64,000 bases of DNA from Ophiocordyceps camponoti-saundersi (nom. inval.). Lineage: Eukaryota; Ascomycota; Sordariomycetes; Hypocreales; Ophiocordycipitaceae. Of this stretch, positions 52,626 through 62,520 are shown piece by piece. Under the pieces are notes generated by a model that was not told the DNA's origin, ran no database searches, and saw only the letters and a program-made list of their open reading frames with translations. How positions within the stretch are numbered: the first letter of the stretch is position 1; each line of letters starts with the position of its first letter. The stretch is taken from NCBI GenBank assembly GCA_003339415.1, contig PDHQ01000002.1, positions 436,159 to 500,158 on the forward strand, written 5' to 3'. Position numbers and translations under genes: made by a program.

Positions 52626-54167
52626 TCACGCCGGGTTCGAGCTCGGTATCCATCTCGCGCGTAGATCTGGTTCCTTGTCAAAGACCTTGTCAAAGGGCCA
52701 CATGGGCCTGCAGATGCGGCTGTGAGGCAACCTCTCCAGGTCCTGATCGACGCCGCCAGGGGTGAGAGCCAGCATCCAACCCTTGGCCATGTCGTATAGC
52801 TCCGGTTCCAAGTAGCCGATCTTGACGATGACGATGTCGGCCTCTCTTGGGTGTAGGTTGAGATCGGTAAAGTCCCTTTCCTTGTGATATGGCTTCCGCA
52901 CCTTGGTCAGAATGACGAAGACGGTACCGACGCGGAGGACGACCTCTTCCCCTCCTTGCTTGATGGCGTGTACCATTCCCGTCATGGTCAAGGGCGGGCC
53001 GTACTTGTCGTCTATCTCTCCTCCGGCTACGACGGTGACGGTGGCGCCGACGCCAGCTTGGTTCGCCTTCTCGACCGCCTTCGGACCGGGGAGGCTGGCG
53101 TAAATGATGGTTTTACAGCCCGATTGCTTGGATGAGGATGATGATGGGGTCTTGAACTCGGGCCTGTCCAGGATACGGTCCAGACTCCAGATTACGTCTC
53201 CGGAGCCGCCAGCGGTAGGGTTATCGCCCGAGTCGGAGATGAAGAACGGGCGCTTCTCAGGCGGCGACGCGACGGCGGCATCGATACAGCTTTCAAGAGA
53301 AGCTGCTTCGGCCACAAACTTGAACTCTGCGCGGGCGTCCCAGAAAAGACGAGCAAGACGCTCGGCTCCGTTACCGACCGTCTGCTTGTCCCAGCCTACT
53401 ACCATGACAACCGCTCTGTTCCTCGCCTCGTCGGCCCAAGCGTAGCCCACCCATATGGCAGCGTCGATGACAGACGACCTATTCTTAGCTTCAAGCTCAG
53501 CAACGGCGGCGTAAATCCGACGAGCGGGCTCAATCCTCGTCGACGTCTTCTCGCCCGGTAGAAGGATGGGAATTGGGATCCAAGCTTTGACGAGGTTGCG
53601 ACGACGCTCCGGTGAGGTTTGCAGGAAACGGACGAGGTTCTTGCAGGCTCTCTCTTTGGTTTCCAGGGCGTCTTCGTGAGGTGCTTTGCGGTAGCAGGTG
53701 ATGAGGTGGCACATGCGGGCGAGATCGGTAGAGACGTTGCCGTGAAGATCCATGGAAGCGGATACGATGACGTGTTCACCTACGACGGAGAGGATTCGTC
53801 GCAGGAGCTCTGCCTCTGCGTCTTGCATGTCTTGAACGCACATTGCGCCGTGGATGTCGAACCATAGGCCATCAATGGGATGAACAGACTCGGCCTTGAG
53901 TAGGGAGATGATCTCGTCGGTTAAAGTCTCGAAGGCTTCTCGCGTTACGACGCCACCGGGAAGGGCGTGTCCGATCAGGGTGCCTTTCCATTGTGCTTCT
54001 TTGGCTAGGGGTTGGTCGTCGTTGAGGAAGTGATAGTAGTTTGTGATTTGGTCTCCTCGTAGGGGGTTGAAAGCTGCTGCTTGGGTTCTGGCCTTGGTGT
54101 AGACGGAGGTTTCACAAGCTAGACCGGCGATGAGGATCCGAGGAGGAGGAGGAGGAGAAGGAGGCAT
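52626..54167 (-). CDS. M81-family (MlrC/microcystinase C-like) metallopeptidase
   Basis: A single exon encodes 513 aa, the normal family length. MlrC in bacteria is a zinc peptidase that opens linear microcystin products; most relatives act on unknown small peptides or amides. The motifs are in order: an N-terminal RILIAGLACETSVYT, GLWFDIHGAMCV, SASMDLHGNVS (zinc ligands Asp/His), TCYRKAPHEDALETKERA, then ISDSGDNPTAGGSGD, which is the DxxDNPxxGGxGD signature between the two domains. The C-terminal domain (VTVVAGGEIDDKYGPP, IVKIGYLEPELYD) is complete. There is no signal peptide, so it is likely cytosolic. Its closeness to the P450 suggests a possible shared catabolic or detoxification role, which is inference only. 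Confidence 0.88.
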   Translation of the reverse strand: MPPSPPPPPRILIAGLACETSVYTKARTQAAAFNPLRGDQITNYYHFLNDDQPLAKEAQWKGTLIGHALPGGVVTREAFETLTDEIISLLKAESVHPIDGLWFDIHGAMCVQDMQDAEAELLRRILSVVGEHVIVSASMDLHGNVSTDLARMCHLITCYRKAPHEDALETKERACKNLVRFLQTSPERRRNLVKAWIPIPILLPGEKTSTRIEPARRIYAAVAELEAKNRSSVIDAAIWVGYAWADEARNRAVVMVVGWDKQTVGNGAERLARLFWDARAEFKFVAEAASLESCIDAAVASPPEKRPFFISDSGDNPTAGGSGDVIWSLDRILDRPEFKTPSSSSSKQSGCKTIIYASLPGPKAVEKANQAGVGATVTVVAGGEIDDKYGPPLTMTGMVHAIKQGGEEVVLRVGTVFVILTKVRKPYHKERDFTDLNLHPREADIVIVKIGYLEPELYDMAKGWMLALTPGGVDQDLERLPHSRICRPMWPFDKVFDKEPDLRARWIPSSNPA

Positions 54168-55019
54168 CTTATGGTGGTGGGTTGAAGGAGAAGGAATGAC
54201 GTTATATCGGTATCCCTCCCTGTGCGGATCAGGAGCCTCTTAGGGGGTGAAGTGGAGGAGACGCGAACTGGTTGGTGGTGGTGGTGGTGAAGCGGGGGGG
54301 GGGATCCGGCATATCACCGGGAAATCCCTCAGTAGTAGGTAAGCAGCATTTTGTAGAAGCTTATCAGCAGCATCGCAGCTTCACAGCTAATGCTCGGCTT
54401 CCAGCTCCGTTTGCTTCCACTTCCCAACTACCTACCTATCCTCTGCTGTCATCAGGCACGACCTGGAGAGAAGAATCTTCTCATACAATTCATTAGATGC
54501 GGTACATGAATGCATCTCCAAACCCTAGCCTCAGCCGATCAAAGCTCGCCCATCTCTGACTCTCATTAACACGAGTCTCCTCACCTGGTTTTCATACATG
54601 CTTTGATACCACGATGCAGGGATAGAGCCTCAGGCTAAGAAGCCGAGGACGGACCTGAGTAGCATGATGCTTCATTATAGATACTTTTTTGTGCAAAGAT
54701 AAAAGCTGTGCACGAATTATACAGGTATGACGTACATAAAATATGTCTGTACCAACTTACCTCTCTACCTACAGGTTGATATATCCAAACGTAAAGCATC
54801 CCCCCCTTCTCCCTCCACCATGATCCCCCATGATGATATACGATGTATGTAGTTGGCGGAATCGTGCTTAACACATGTCAAAGGCGCAGAGAGAAGGAGG
54901 GGGGAGGGAGGGAGAATGGAATCTTCACCACACACTTAGACATTCACCCCCTGCAATGAACAACTCAAACAATCGTCAAGAACAAGGAAAAAGAAACGAC
55001 ACAAGCCTCAGCTAAGAGA
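54168..55019. other. Spacer without a supportable gene
   Basis: The 852-bp region carries the M81-peptidase promoter on its left (GGT repeats and a poly-G run at 54273-54302) and a G/A-rich leader before the next gene. It has one CTACCTACCTATC motif. Nothing else is seen. Confidence 0.5.
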
Positions 55020-56066
55020 ATGAATTACTTGGCTTCCATCTTTTTCACATCTTCTGCTACGGATTCTTTCCATCTGCAGCCAGAAAGGAAGAAATACAAA
55101 GCAGTCATCTCCTCTTCTCTCCATTCTTACCCTTCCCTCTATGAATCTATCATCACATCTAGTTCATCCCGCCGTGATTCACAGACAAACGAACATGGAT
55201 CCGAACCCCATGACCAGCAAATAACAATCGACCTAATGCTCTGGACCTGTCTGTGCGTCTTGACGGCTGCTAATTTCCTCCTCTTCTGGCCCGTTTTCCA
55301 TAGCATTTCTCTCTCGTATTTCCATCATCGCCGAACGCTGCATTTGACGCCTTCTACAACTACCACCACCACCACCACCAAGTCAAAGACGAAGACGAAG
55401 ACGAAGGAGGAGAAGAGCAACACCATAACCTGCCGCAGCAACAAGGCCCAACTCCCTTTCCTACATAGGAAGAAATCCAGATCCATGTTCTCCCTAAAGC
55501 CTTCCACTTTGCCTCCCCGGCCATGGCTTGCCAGAAATCTAAACCGAAGGAAGGACTACACTCCCAAAGTCCCATCCCCGCTGCGGAACGAGTTGTTTCG
55601 CGGGGAAATCGGAACGACCGATCATCTGGACATCTTTGCCAGGATCGCCACAACAACCACGACCTTGAAAAAGAGACGATCAACCTTCTCCAACGACGGA
55701 GGCGATCTTCCCCATCTTCCCAACGCGTCGCTTCTCAGGAGGCAGAGCGTCTTCCGACTACGAAACGCGGCCCACAAGAGGGAGAACCGCACGGCTTCAC
55801 GATCGATGGAAGATCTGATCGACGACTTCTACGACGACTGTTCCACCTCTGTCGGCCAAATGTCCGACCTGGAAATTGTGTCGGGAGGAGGCGAGGCTGC
55901 GGTGCCTGATATCATCATGACGGATTCGGAACAAGGGGTTCAAGTTGTCGACGGCACCGACGAAGACCCTGTCCTCGACGACGAAGCGGACGCGAGGAAG
56001 GCTTGGAGGGAATATATCGACTCGATCAGGACGAGTGCTTGTAAGCGGAGGTCGTCTACGCTATAG
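55020..56066 (+). CDS. Hypothetical protein with one membrane segment
   Basis: A single open frame encodes 348 aa; a start at 55236 (residue 73) is equally possible and would place the only hydrophobic segment (MLWTCLCVLTAANFLLFWPVF) at the N-terminus as a signal anchor. After it comes a low-complexity stretch of eight Thr and Lys/Thr repeats coded by ACC and AAG-ACG repeats, then a basic region with RKK and RRK clusters. The C-terminal third has acidic patches (DDFYDDC, DEDPVLDDEADARKAWREYIDSIR). Such a layout, with short N-terminal anchor, basic disordered middle and acidic tail, occurs in fungal orphan proteins. No domain is recognised and the function is unknown. Protein-like composition near the C-terminus makes a real gene likely. 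Confidence 0.5.
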   Translation: MNYLASIFFTSSATDSFHLQPERKKYKAVISSSLHSYPSLYESIITSSSSRRDSQTNEHGSEPHDQQITIDLMLWTCLCVLTAANFLLFWPVFHSISLSYFHHRRTLHLTPSTTTTTTTTKSKTKTKTKEEKSNTITCRSNKAQLPFLHRKKSRSMFSLKPSTLPPRPWLARNLNRRKDYTPKVPSPLRNELFRGEIGTTDHLDIFARIATTTTTLKKRRSTFSNDGGDLPHLPNASLLRRQSVFRLRNAAHKRENRTASRSMEDLIDDFYDDCSTSVGQMSDLEIVSGGGEAAVPDIIMTDSEQGVQVVDGTDEDPVLDDEADARKAWREYIDSIRTSACKRRSSTL

Positions 56067-56503
56067 ACTCTTCTTTGTCCCGCTTTTCTCTTCATCCTTG
56101 GACGAGTCACATATGGGGGGGTTTGGTTTGGGAAAGGATGATGGGGAGGGAGGGTTGAGGGTTTTGATAACGGAGTCGGTTCCCCCTTTCTAGTTGTTTA
56201 CTGTGAATTGACGTAATTACTTGTGTATTTGCCTTTGAGTTGATTCTACGGACAATCTCTCGATGGCAGCTCCTTAGTCCAAGAACCTCTATTAATGAAT
56301 CCTCGTCATCTGCAACCACATCAGATTCAACTTCACCACGTCATAAACCAACCTAACTCATCCCCATCCTCACCACCTAAACCAACAAGCCCAACCTCTC
56401 TCAACCAACCCCCATCGACATGGTTATCACTCAAGGAGAAAAGCAACAAAAGAAAACCACCCAGCAAGCTAGACCAGCTCATCTCGCCAGGAAAACCACA
56501 CCC
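56067..56503. other. Spacer between convergent genes
   Basis: The region is 437 bp. Its right half is unusually A/C-rich (CCAACC, ACCTAA repeats, 56320-56480), probably 3' UTR of either neighbour. No gene is supported. Confidence 0.45.
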
Positions 56504-58111
56504 TCAGCCCCTTTTGGCAATATTCAACCCCCTAGCGAACTTATAAAAGCATCGATACGCATCCGATGCTTCTTTCCGCGCCTCCTCCGTCGTCAGCTTG
56601 GCCTCGGCTACGTCTGCGTCCAGCTGGGCCTTGATGGCCTTCAACTTCCGCAGTATGTCGACGTAGCTGCCCGTCAGCCTGTTGAAGTTCCAATCTATTT
56701 TAGAGCAGTCTGAAACAAGGTCGTCATTTCGATCACTGGATAAACTTTCGTTTCGAGTTGTGAAATCATCATTCCTTTCCCCCTTGGGTTTCTCATCTTG
56801 CTGGGTAATCGTTTCGTTACGCCAATTCTTTCTGCCCGGTAAGAATCTAGATGCCCTGGGAGTATCTTGCGTCTGTCCCTCTTCATCTTGAGTTTCCATC
56901 TCTTCCGTGTCTTCGTCTTCGTCTTGGAGCCATTTGCGTACGTCTTCCTGCGCTGGAGGCGGCGCCGTAGGCTTACCGTAGAAACCCTTTCGTTCCGTAG
57001 CGTACTTTACGTCGTCCTTGTGATCAGGGTAGTACCACTCGTTAGAGTCGAGTTTCAGAGCATTGTCGACGTAGTTTACTATCTTGGGTACGGGATGTCG
57101 ATAGCTCGAGATGTCCAACTCGGTGAAGCGCGGGTGAGAGTGCCATTTCTGCGTCGGAGTCCAGAAGCGATTCTCACTCCTGTCCGGGTCGTATAGATAG
57201 GTCCTGTCAAAGTCCAACCAATAGAAGCCCGCACTGTAGCCTGTGATGACCGGAGGCAGCTCGTCCTCCAGGAACATCTCTATCGAGTAAGGCTTGTCAC
57301 CTTCCATGAGGTCTGCCACCATGGTACACTCCTGCGTCGAGCTGCCAGCGCAAGTCTCCGACCTCCATTCGGTCAGGGCCTCGCAGCGCGTGGGCATCTC
57401 GTCCATGGCAGCACAGGCGTTCACCGTCTTCTGACAGGTGACGGTGGCGTTGGAGCGGCAGAATCCCTTGATGGTGACGGAAAAGGTCACGTCCGATGCC
57501 GTACAGAAGCGGCGTCCGCCACATGTTTGCTCGCTCGTCCTCGACTCCGTCACGTGTGATCCCGACGACTCCGTCTGGGAATACGATGCCGAAAGACTGC
57601 CGCCGGTGGCGCTCATGGATGAGTGTCCTCCCACGGTGATGGAGCCAACTCCTCCGGTGGAAATCTGTACGCCCACACTCCATCCGCGCGAGACTTCTGT
57701 TACCGTCGTCGTCGACTCCGTAACTGACGATCGTACCTGTTCTTTCTTATGGTCGTTGTACGTTCTGATCTTGACTTTGGTCTTGGGCGTCATTTCAAAC
57801 GTCATCTTTCGATCTACCAGTAAAGTCCGCGTCTCTCGAAAGTCGGCTCCTCCATGGCAATCAATGGCCTGGTTCGGGAAGAGGGTGAAGCTGTTACATT
57901 CTCTCTCCTTTCTGTGCTGCCTTTGCACCGGTGGATTCGTTTCATCGACCTTAACCTGGTAACTCAATAAGGAGATTAACCGCCCTCTAAGGCGAGGATC
58001 AACGTCGTTTAAACTCGGTATTGTAAGCTGCGCTGGTTGCTGTGAACCGTAAGCGCAGAAGGCAAGCAAGAGAATACATGAGATAGAGAGAGCGAGAGCT
58101 ACTCTCGCCAT
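56504..58111 (-). CDS. Large secreted protein with Ser/Thr/Gly-rich beta region, possibly aerolysin-like
   Basis: A single exon encodes 535 aa. A signal peptide (to about residue 22, LLLAFCAYG) precedes Cys72 and Cys85. A long alternating Ser/Thr/Val/Gly stretch follows at 127-196 (TESTTTVTEVSRGWSVGVQI, then a Gly-rich turn, then SLSASYSQTESSGSHVTESR). Two Ser/Thr-rich strands around a Gly-rich loop resemble the membrane-insertion hairpin of aerolysin/ETX-MTX2-type pore formers, but no conserved family motif is certain. Eight Cys cluster at 197-262, suggesting a disulfide-rich domain. Then come an aromatic block (GFYWLDFDRTYLYDPD), an acidic disordered linker (about 395-420) and a helical C-terminus (YVDILRKLKAIKAQLDADVAEAK). 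The function is unknown; a secreted role in interaction with other organisms is inference. It faces the kinase-like element upstream. Confidence 0.6.
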   Translation of the reverse strand: MARVALALSISCILLLAFCAYGSQQPAQLTIPSLNDVDPRLRGRLISLLSYQVKVDETNPPVQRQHRKERECNSFTLFPNQAIDCHGGADFRETRTLLVDRKMTFEMTPKTKVKIRTYNDHKKEQVRSSVTESTTTVTEVSRGWSVGVQISTGGVGSITVGGHSSMSATGGSLSASYSQTESSGSHVTESRTSEQTCGGRRFCTASDVTFSVTIKGFCRSNATVTCQKTVNACAAMDEMPTRCEALTEWRSETCAGSSTQECTMVADLMEGDKPYSIEMFLEDELPPVITGYSAGFYWLDFDRTYLYDPDRSENRFWTPTQKWHSHPRFTELDISSYRHPVPKIVNYVDNALKLDSNEWYYPDHKDDVKYATERKGFYGKPTAPPPAQEDVRKWLQDEDEDTEEMETQDEEGQTQDTPRASRFLPGRKNWRNETITQQDEKPKGERNDDFTTRNESLSSDRNDDLVSDCSKIDWNFNRLTGSYVDILRKLKAIKAQLDADVAEAKLTTEEARKEASDAYRCFYKFARGLNIAKRG

Positions 58112-58432
58112 CGTGAGGCGTCTTTCTCGAGGGAAGTATATATGTATGTATGTATGTAGTTAAAGGATGTCTATAGAGACGGAGTTCTGACACTCATTCT
58201 TATAAGAGGCGCCCTCAGGTATATATATAGTAGGTACCTATTTACATACCTACCTAGGTGCATACATATGTGTTGAGGGGTGTCCACGTGACCAGCCCCG
58301 CTAGACCTCGCTCACTGTCACACAGCCTAGACTAGGTAGGTAGCCACCTTAGCCCACACACACATATATAGAATACACACATATACTTTCCAAGAGTGTG
58401 TTTTGATGTATGTATGTATGTAAGTCCTGGCG

Positions 58433-58553
58433 GGAAATCCCGGTGAAATCCTGAGTGTAAATGTGGTGAATTCCTCAGGGGAAATCCGAGTGAAATATTA
58501 TGAGGAAATCCCGGTGAAATATAGGGCGATTTACATATAGGGGTAATGTTGGA
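58433..58553 (-). repeat. Left arm of a ~120-bp inverted repeat flanking the kinase-like gene
   Basis: Its reverse complement aligns along its length with 61744-61859, with a 33-nt identical core (58472-58504 region) and a 4-nt indel. Inside the arm, GGAAATCCCGGTGAAAT-like motifs recur about three times, like subterminal repeats. The surrounding spacer 58112-58998 also contains several TATG, CATA and CTGT tetranucleotide runs. Confidence 0.8.
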
Positions 58554-58998
58554 AACATCCCGTATCGACTCCCCGGGACAGAAAAGAATCCCAATGCCCT
58601 CATTAACTTATGAAATCACCAGGGAACCTGTTGTTGCACTCGAAGGCTTTTTTTTATTAACTCTGACAACTGTATTCTGACTGTAGATTAAGAAATGTTG
58701 TACATACATACATATGTACGTGCATGCATCCGTGATAGCCTGTGCGTGCCCTGTGTGACATATTATAGTTTGTATGCTACAAGGGCAGACTGCTTCTAAC
58801 CCTTGTGTGACTGTCCCGCACTGCGATGATCCTGATAACAACGGCAGAGTATAGCGGATATCATACATACATACATACGGTATTCTACATGTAGTGACAG
58901 AGGGGGGGCAGGGTTCCGGAGCTTAGGCAGGGCACATAGTAGACGTATATAGGTATGTATGTATGTATGGATGTCTGTCTGTCTGTCTGTCTGTCTGG

Positions 58999-61200
58999 CT
59001 ATTCCACAACTTGCAAATGATCTCGTAGCAAGCCACGATCCTTGATACGAGCTTCGAACCCGTCTCTCCGCCGCTTCCCCTTACCCCGGGATAACTGGAA
59101 TAGCTGCTTGTGTTTGGGAGCTGGGAGGAGGTTGGCGCGATCGAAGTCGACGAGCATCACGCGGCGGCGCTCATCGTTCCAGAGCAGGTTGGGTTCGCGC
59201 TCGTCACCGTGGTCGACACCCTCAGCCCAGACTGCCTGCGAAGAGCGTCTCACCTCAGCCGCTAGGTCCGGCAACCCCACCTCCACGGCCACTTCGCCGC
59301 CCCACGACATTAGCATCATATGGACGACCCTTGCACCGCCAGGGAGGACGTATCCTCTAGCCAGCCGGACAATGTCAAAGTGAACCGGCACCACTTCGCC
59401 CTGGAGCTTGTCAAGATGCGCGTAGATACGGCTTTCGTGCTCCAGGCAGTGTAGATGACCCGACAGCGTTCCCTTGGCGACGAATGTGTAGCCGTACGGT
59501 GCCAGCTCTATTTTAAAGAGTATCCCTGTCGCCCCAATCTTGCCCCGGCCGTCCAGCGCCTTGCAGTCTTGATATGGATTCTGGCGCAGCCGCTCACCCA
59601 CTAGGCGGGTGAACTCGCTAGCGCCGATATGGTGTCGGATACCGCCTTTGGTGGTGCGATGCGAGAGTACGTTAGGGCAGTTATCGTCGAGATCTAAGCC
59701 TCTCTTGAGGCTTAACAAGCAGGCCTGCGTACAGTATTGCCTGGCGGGACCCGGATTAGATATCTCGGCCTCCTCGTCCTTATAGCTGCCGCTCGAAAGA
59801 CCCTCACTCCGCTTATTCGCGTCGTTCGTTGTCCATGTCCGGGATAGATCGCCCTCCGGTCTATCCTCGTCGTCCTCGTTCCTGCGACAAACTGCCGTAT
59901 CTTTACACGACGACCTGGACCGCAGTCGGTATACTCGCTTAGTTGGGCCAGCAACGGACTGGAACTCTGAGCTATCCGTCCTTTGCGATGACGACGGCGA
60001 CGACGAACCCGCACCCTCTGCTTCGGTGCCGTCGTACGGTTCTCCCCATTTTTTCAGCTTTTTTCTGGCCTTTTGCAACACCGAGTCGAGTGAATTCCCC
60101 CTGAGCGCCTCCGATCGAAGACTCAACAGGCAAAAACTGGCTAGTTGAGCTACTGCGGTATGAGGCACCTGTGTAGCCCGGTCCCCAGCCGACGTTTCGA
60201 CCACCTCTTCGTCTGGCACGCATAGATGATAGTACAATGTTTGTGGGTCATCTCGGTCCATATGAAGGAGCACCAAGGACTTGCCGGCGGCGACATAGCC
60301 GTATGCAACCCCATACCAAACCATATAATTGAAGACTTGTGTTAGAGCCATGGCAATCCGTGTTTCCTCTCTCTCTTGCTCCTGCAGCTTGTCATCGCTC
60401 ATGTATTTATTGCTGTTGTTTCGTACAATGACCTCCTGAAACAACGTTTCTTTCGCGAGTGTAGCCTTGAGGCACGCCGCCGCAAATTTGTGAGCTGCCT
60501 TGAAGTCATAGACGAAAGCCATGCTCTCTTCTCCGTCCAGGTGCGTACGGATGCCCACTCCGTCAGGTTTCATCGGCGGCGGCTTGACTTCCCTTGTGGA
60601 TGCGATTCGTTTAGTGATCCCGGTCCGCCGTCGTCGCTTCTGCCTTTTCTCGTCTGGGTCCTCATCTCTAGTCCCACTATCGCTCGGTTGCGAGAAGTCG
60701 CGGACGTTGTGAGTGAATCGTAGCATCGTAACCCCGTACTCCCCATGTAAATCCTCCTGATCCCATACGGGCGCCAGAATTTCACGCACGGAAAGTTCAA
60801 CTGCGGTCTTCTCGAAGTACTCGACGGCGTTCTCGTCACCAGCCGGATCGTAAGAGATAGTAGCTCCTAGATTTCTGGTCGTACTCTCTTGATGAAAAAG
60901 TCGACTCTCACCGCAAACCCTTCTGATCTTGTCAAAATGTTGGTGTCGCTGGTAGCTGGCGAAGCTGTTCCAAGGACGTAGCCACTTGGGATAGTATTTA
61001 TCGTCGACTCGTGTAGCGAGTCCCGTCGAGAACTTGGACTTGTCGGCGAACCGGAGTTTGGTATAGAGGTGGAAATGGCAGTTGTATAAATATTCCTCCA
61101 GCGTGGTCTTCTGGTTTTTGCGCCGCTCCTGCTCTTCTCGCGCCTTCGCTTCCTCTAGCAAGCGCCGAAGCTCCTTAACCTCCTGAAGATTTTCGGCCAT
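58999..61200 (-). CDS. Protein-kinase-like fold protein with N-terminal coiled coil
   Basis: A single exon encodes 733 aa. The N-terminus (1-35) is a charged coiled coil rich in Glu/Lys/Arg. A central domain of unknown function follows (about 36-380), then a disordered Ser/Asp-rich linker (about 385-490). The C-terminus is a divergent kinase fold: Lys576 in YTFVAKG (beta-3 Lys), Glu in EHESRIY (alpha-C), HGDEREPNLLWN from His664 (catalytic loop, Asp666 with Asn) and VDFDRA (Asp685, DFG position). All four key residues are retained, so ATP binding and phosphotransfer are plausible. Large families of such kinase-like proteins are expanded in Hypocreales and other filamentous fungi; their role is unknown. 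It is the only gene between the inverted-repeat arms, and the flanks are AT-rich, which suggests carriage on a mobile unit. Confidence 0.75.
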   Translation of the reverse strand: MAENLQEVKELRRLLEEAKAREEQERRKNQKTTLEEYLYNCHFHLYTKLRFADKSKFSTGLATRVDDKYYPKWLRPWNSFASYQRHQHFDKIRRVCGESRLFHQESTTRNLGATISYDPAGDENAVEYFEKTAVELSVREILAPVWDQEDLHGEYGVTMLRFTHNVRDFSQPSDSGTRDEDPDEKRQKRRRRTGITKRIASTREVKPPPMKPDGVGIRTHLDGEESMAFVYDFKAAHKFAAACLKATLAKETLFQEVIVRNNSNKYMSDDKLQEQEREETRIAMALTQVFNYMVWYGVAYGYVAAGKSLVLLHMDRDDPQTLYYHLCVPDEEVVETSAGDRATQVPHTAVAQLASFCLLSLRSEALRGNSLDSVLQKARKKLKKWGEPYDGTEAEGAGSSSPSSSQRTDSSEFQSVAGPTKRVYRLRSRSSCKDTAVCRRNEDDEDRPEGDLSRTWTTNDANKRSEGLSSGSYKDEEAEISNPGPARQYCTQACLLSLKRGLDLDDNCPNVLSHRTTKGGIRHHIGASEFTRLVGERLRQNPYQDCKALDGRGKIGATGILFKIELAPYGYTFVAKGTLSGHLHCLEHESRIYAHLDKLQGEVVPVHFDIVRLARGYVLPGGARVVHMMLMSWGGEVAVEVGLPDLAAEVRRSSQAVWAEGVDHGDEREPNLLWNDERRRVMLVDFDRANLLPAPKHKQLFQLSRGKGKRRRDGFEARIKDRGLLRDHLQVVE

Positions 61201-61743
61201 CGGATGTACTGGATGGAATAGGATGTGGAAATGTCGCTCGGTTGGTTAGTCTGTGACGAGGTTGATGTCGAAGCAATCACATCACACAGTTTAAACGGGG
61301 TATAATTACGGTCCGAGTGTTAATCCGGCTTACCCCACTTCGTGAAGTCGGTCTGGCGCGTCGCAGTTCCACAGGTGATGATGGACCGGAGGGCTTGCGC
61401 CAACTTGAGTCAACAAACCTTGACTATTTGTTTTTGACCTAGGCATTATTCTTAACAATAACTTGACAGCTATTCAGTTCCTTTTGTCTCTTGCGCCTGC
61501 CCTCTTCGGCCTTGCCTACTTGCAACGGTCGTGTATCCTTTATCAGCATTTACGCGCCGACTACACCCGCTATCTCTCCCCGGTCAAGTAATCGGCTTCT
61601 TTCAAAACATTGGTCCGCGGGCATACCTCACTGCGTGTCAGGGGGCGGACATGAAGAAGGATTCTGCCTATTAGTCTCTTTTCTCTCGCCTTAGCCTAAT
61701 ATGTGCGCCTCCATGAGAGGGACTGGAAGGTTGATACGGGACG

Positions 61744-61859
61744 TCCAATAACACCCCTATAAATCGCCCAATATTTCACCGTGATTTCCTCATAATATTT
61801 CACTCGGATTTCCCCTAGGGATTTCTCTATATTTACTCTTAGGATTTTACCGGGATTTC
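61744..61859 (+). repeat. Right arm of the ~120-bp inverted repeat
   Basis: It matches the reverse complement of 58433-58553. Differences towards the outer end are mostly C-to-T relative to the left arm (for example CACCAC versus CTCTAT), consistent with RIP. The arms enclose about 3.2 kb including the kinase-like gene. The inner spacer 61201-61743 has no recognised coding sequence. Confidence 0.8.
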
Positions 61860-62250
61860 TAACTATATAAAACTAGTATTAAAATATACCTCTAGAAACC
61901 TCCGAAATTCACTAGAAAATCCCCGCGCGCTAGGAAATCTCTATATATAATAAATCGAAAAATTACGCGCATAGAAGTCACCGTAAAATCTCTTTAAGTA
62001 AATACCTTTAGCATTATATTAGGAAACCTTCTTTAATATATAGCTATATAATTAGCTAAGTATTCCCTTAAGTAGTAAGATAGATTCTTTTATAATTATA
62101 ATTTTAGTTCTTAAAGACTCTTACCTATACTTATGCCTTTTATAGTAGCTAATCTATAATCTCACGATCGCCCGTCTCACTACCCTCTATATACTATATC
62201 TGGTAGCTAGCCTAGCTATATATAAACACTAGTAGATTATACGCACAAGC
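61860..62250. repeat. AT-rich, RIP-affected DNA adjoining the right arm
   Basis: This stretch is far more AT-rich than its surroundings, dense in TA, CTA and TAG, and has only about eight CA or TG dinucleotides in 360 bp while CG is kept. That is the dinucleotide pattern left by RIP. It is probably the remnant of a transposable element; no coding remnant is readable. Confidence 0.7.
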
Positions 62251-62520
62251 GCATATTAAAGGTGGCGAAGCCTGCAGGGAAGGCGGAAGGAGCCGCGGGG
62301 AGTTTTTGTTCCCTATTCATGAAGATGGACTCTTCACTGGCTCCCTTAATCCATCCTTTCCCTCTCCATTCAACCTCCTCCACGAAGTTTCACTCCCGTG
62401 AAACGTACGAAGATGCACACTTCGAGATACATGCATGAGCCGAGAAGAATCGTCCTAAACACTGCAAACAGCCTGTATGTATCTACATCAAGCCAAAATC
62501 AGGAGCCACTTCATCACTCT

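Noticed and set aside
58937..58997. Tetranucleotide run considered as part of a CRISPR-like or tandem array
   Set aside because: Simple GTAT and CTGT microsatellite without spacers.
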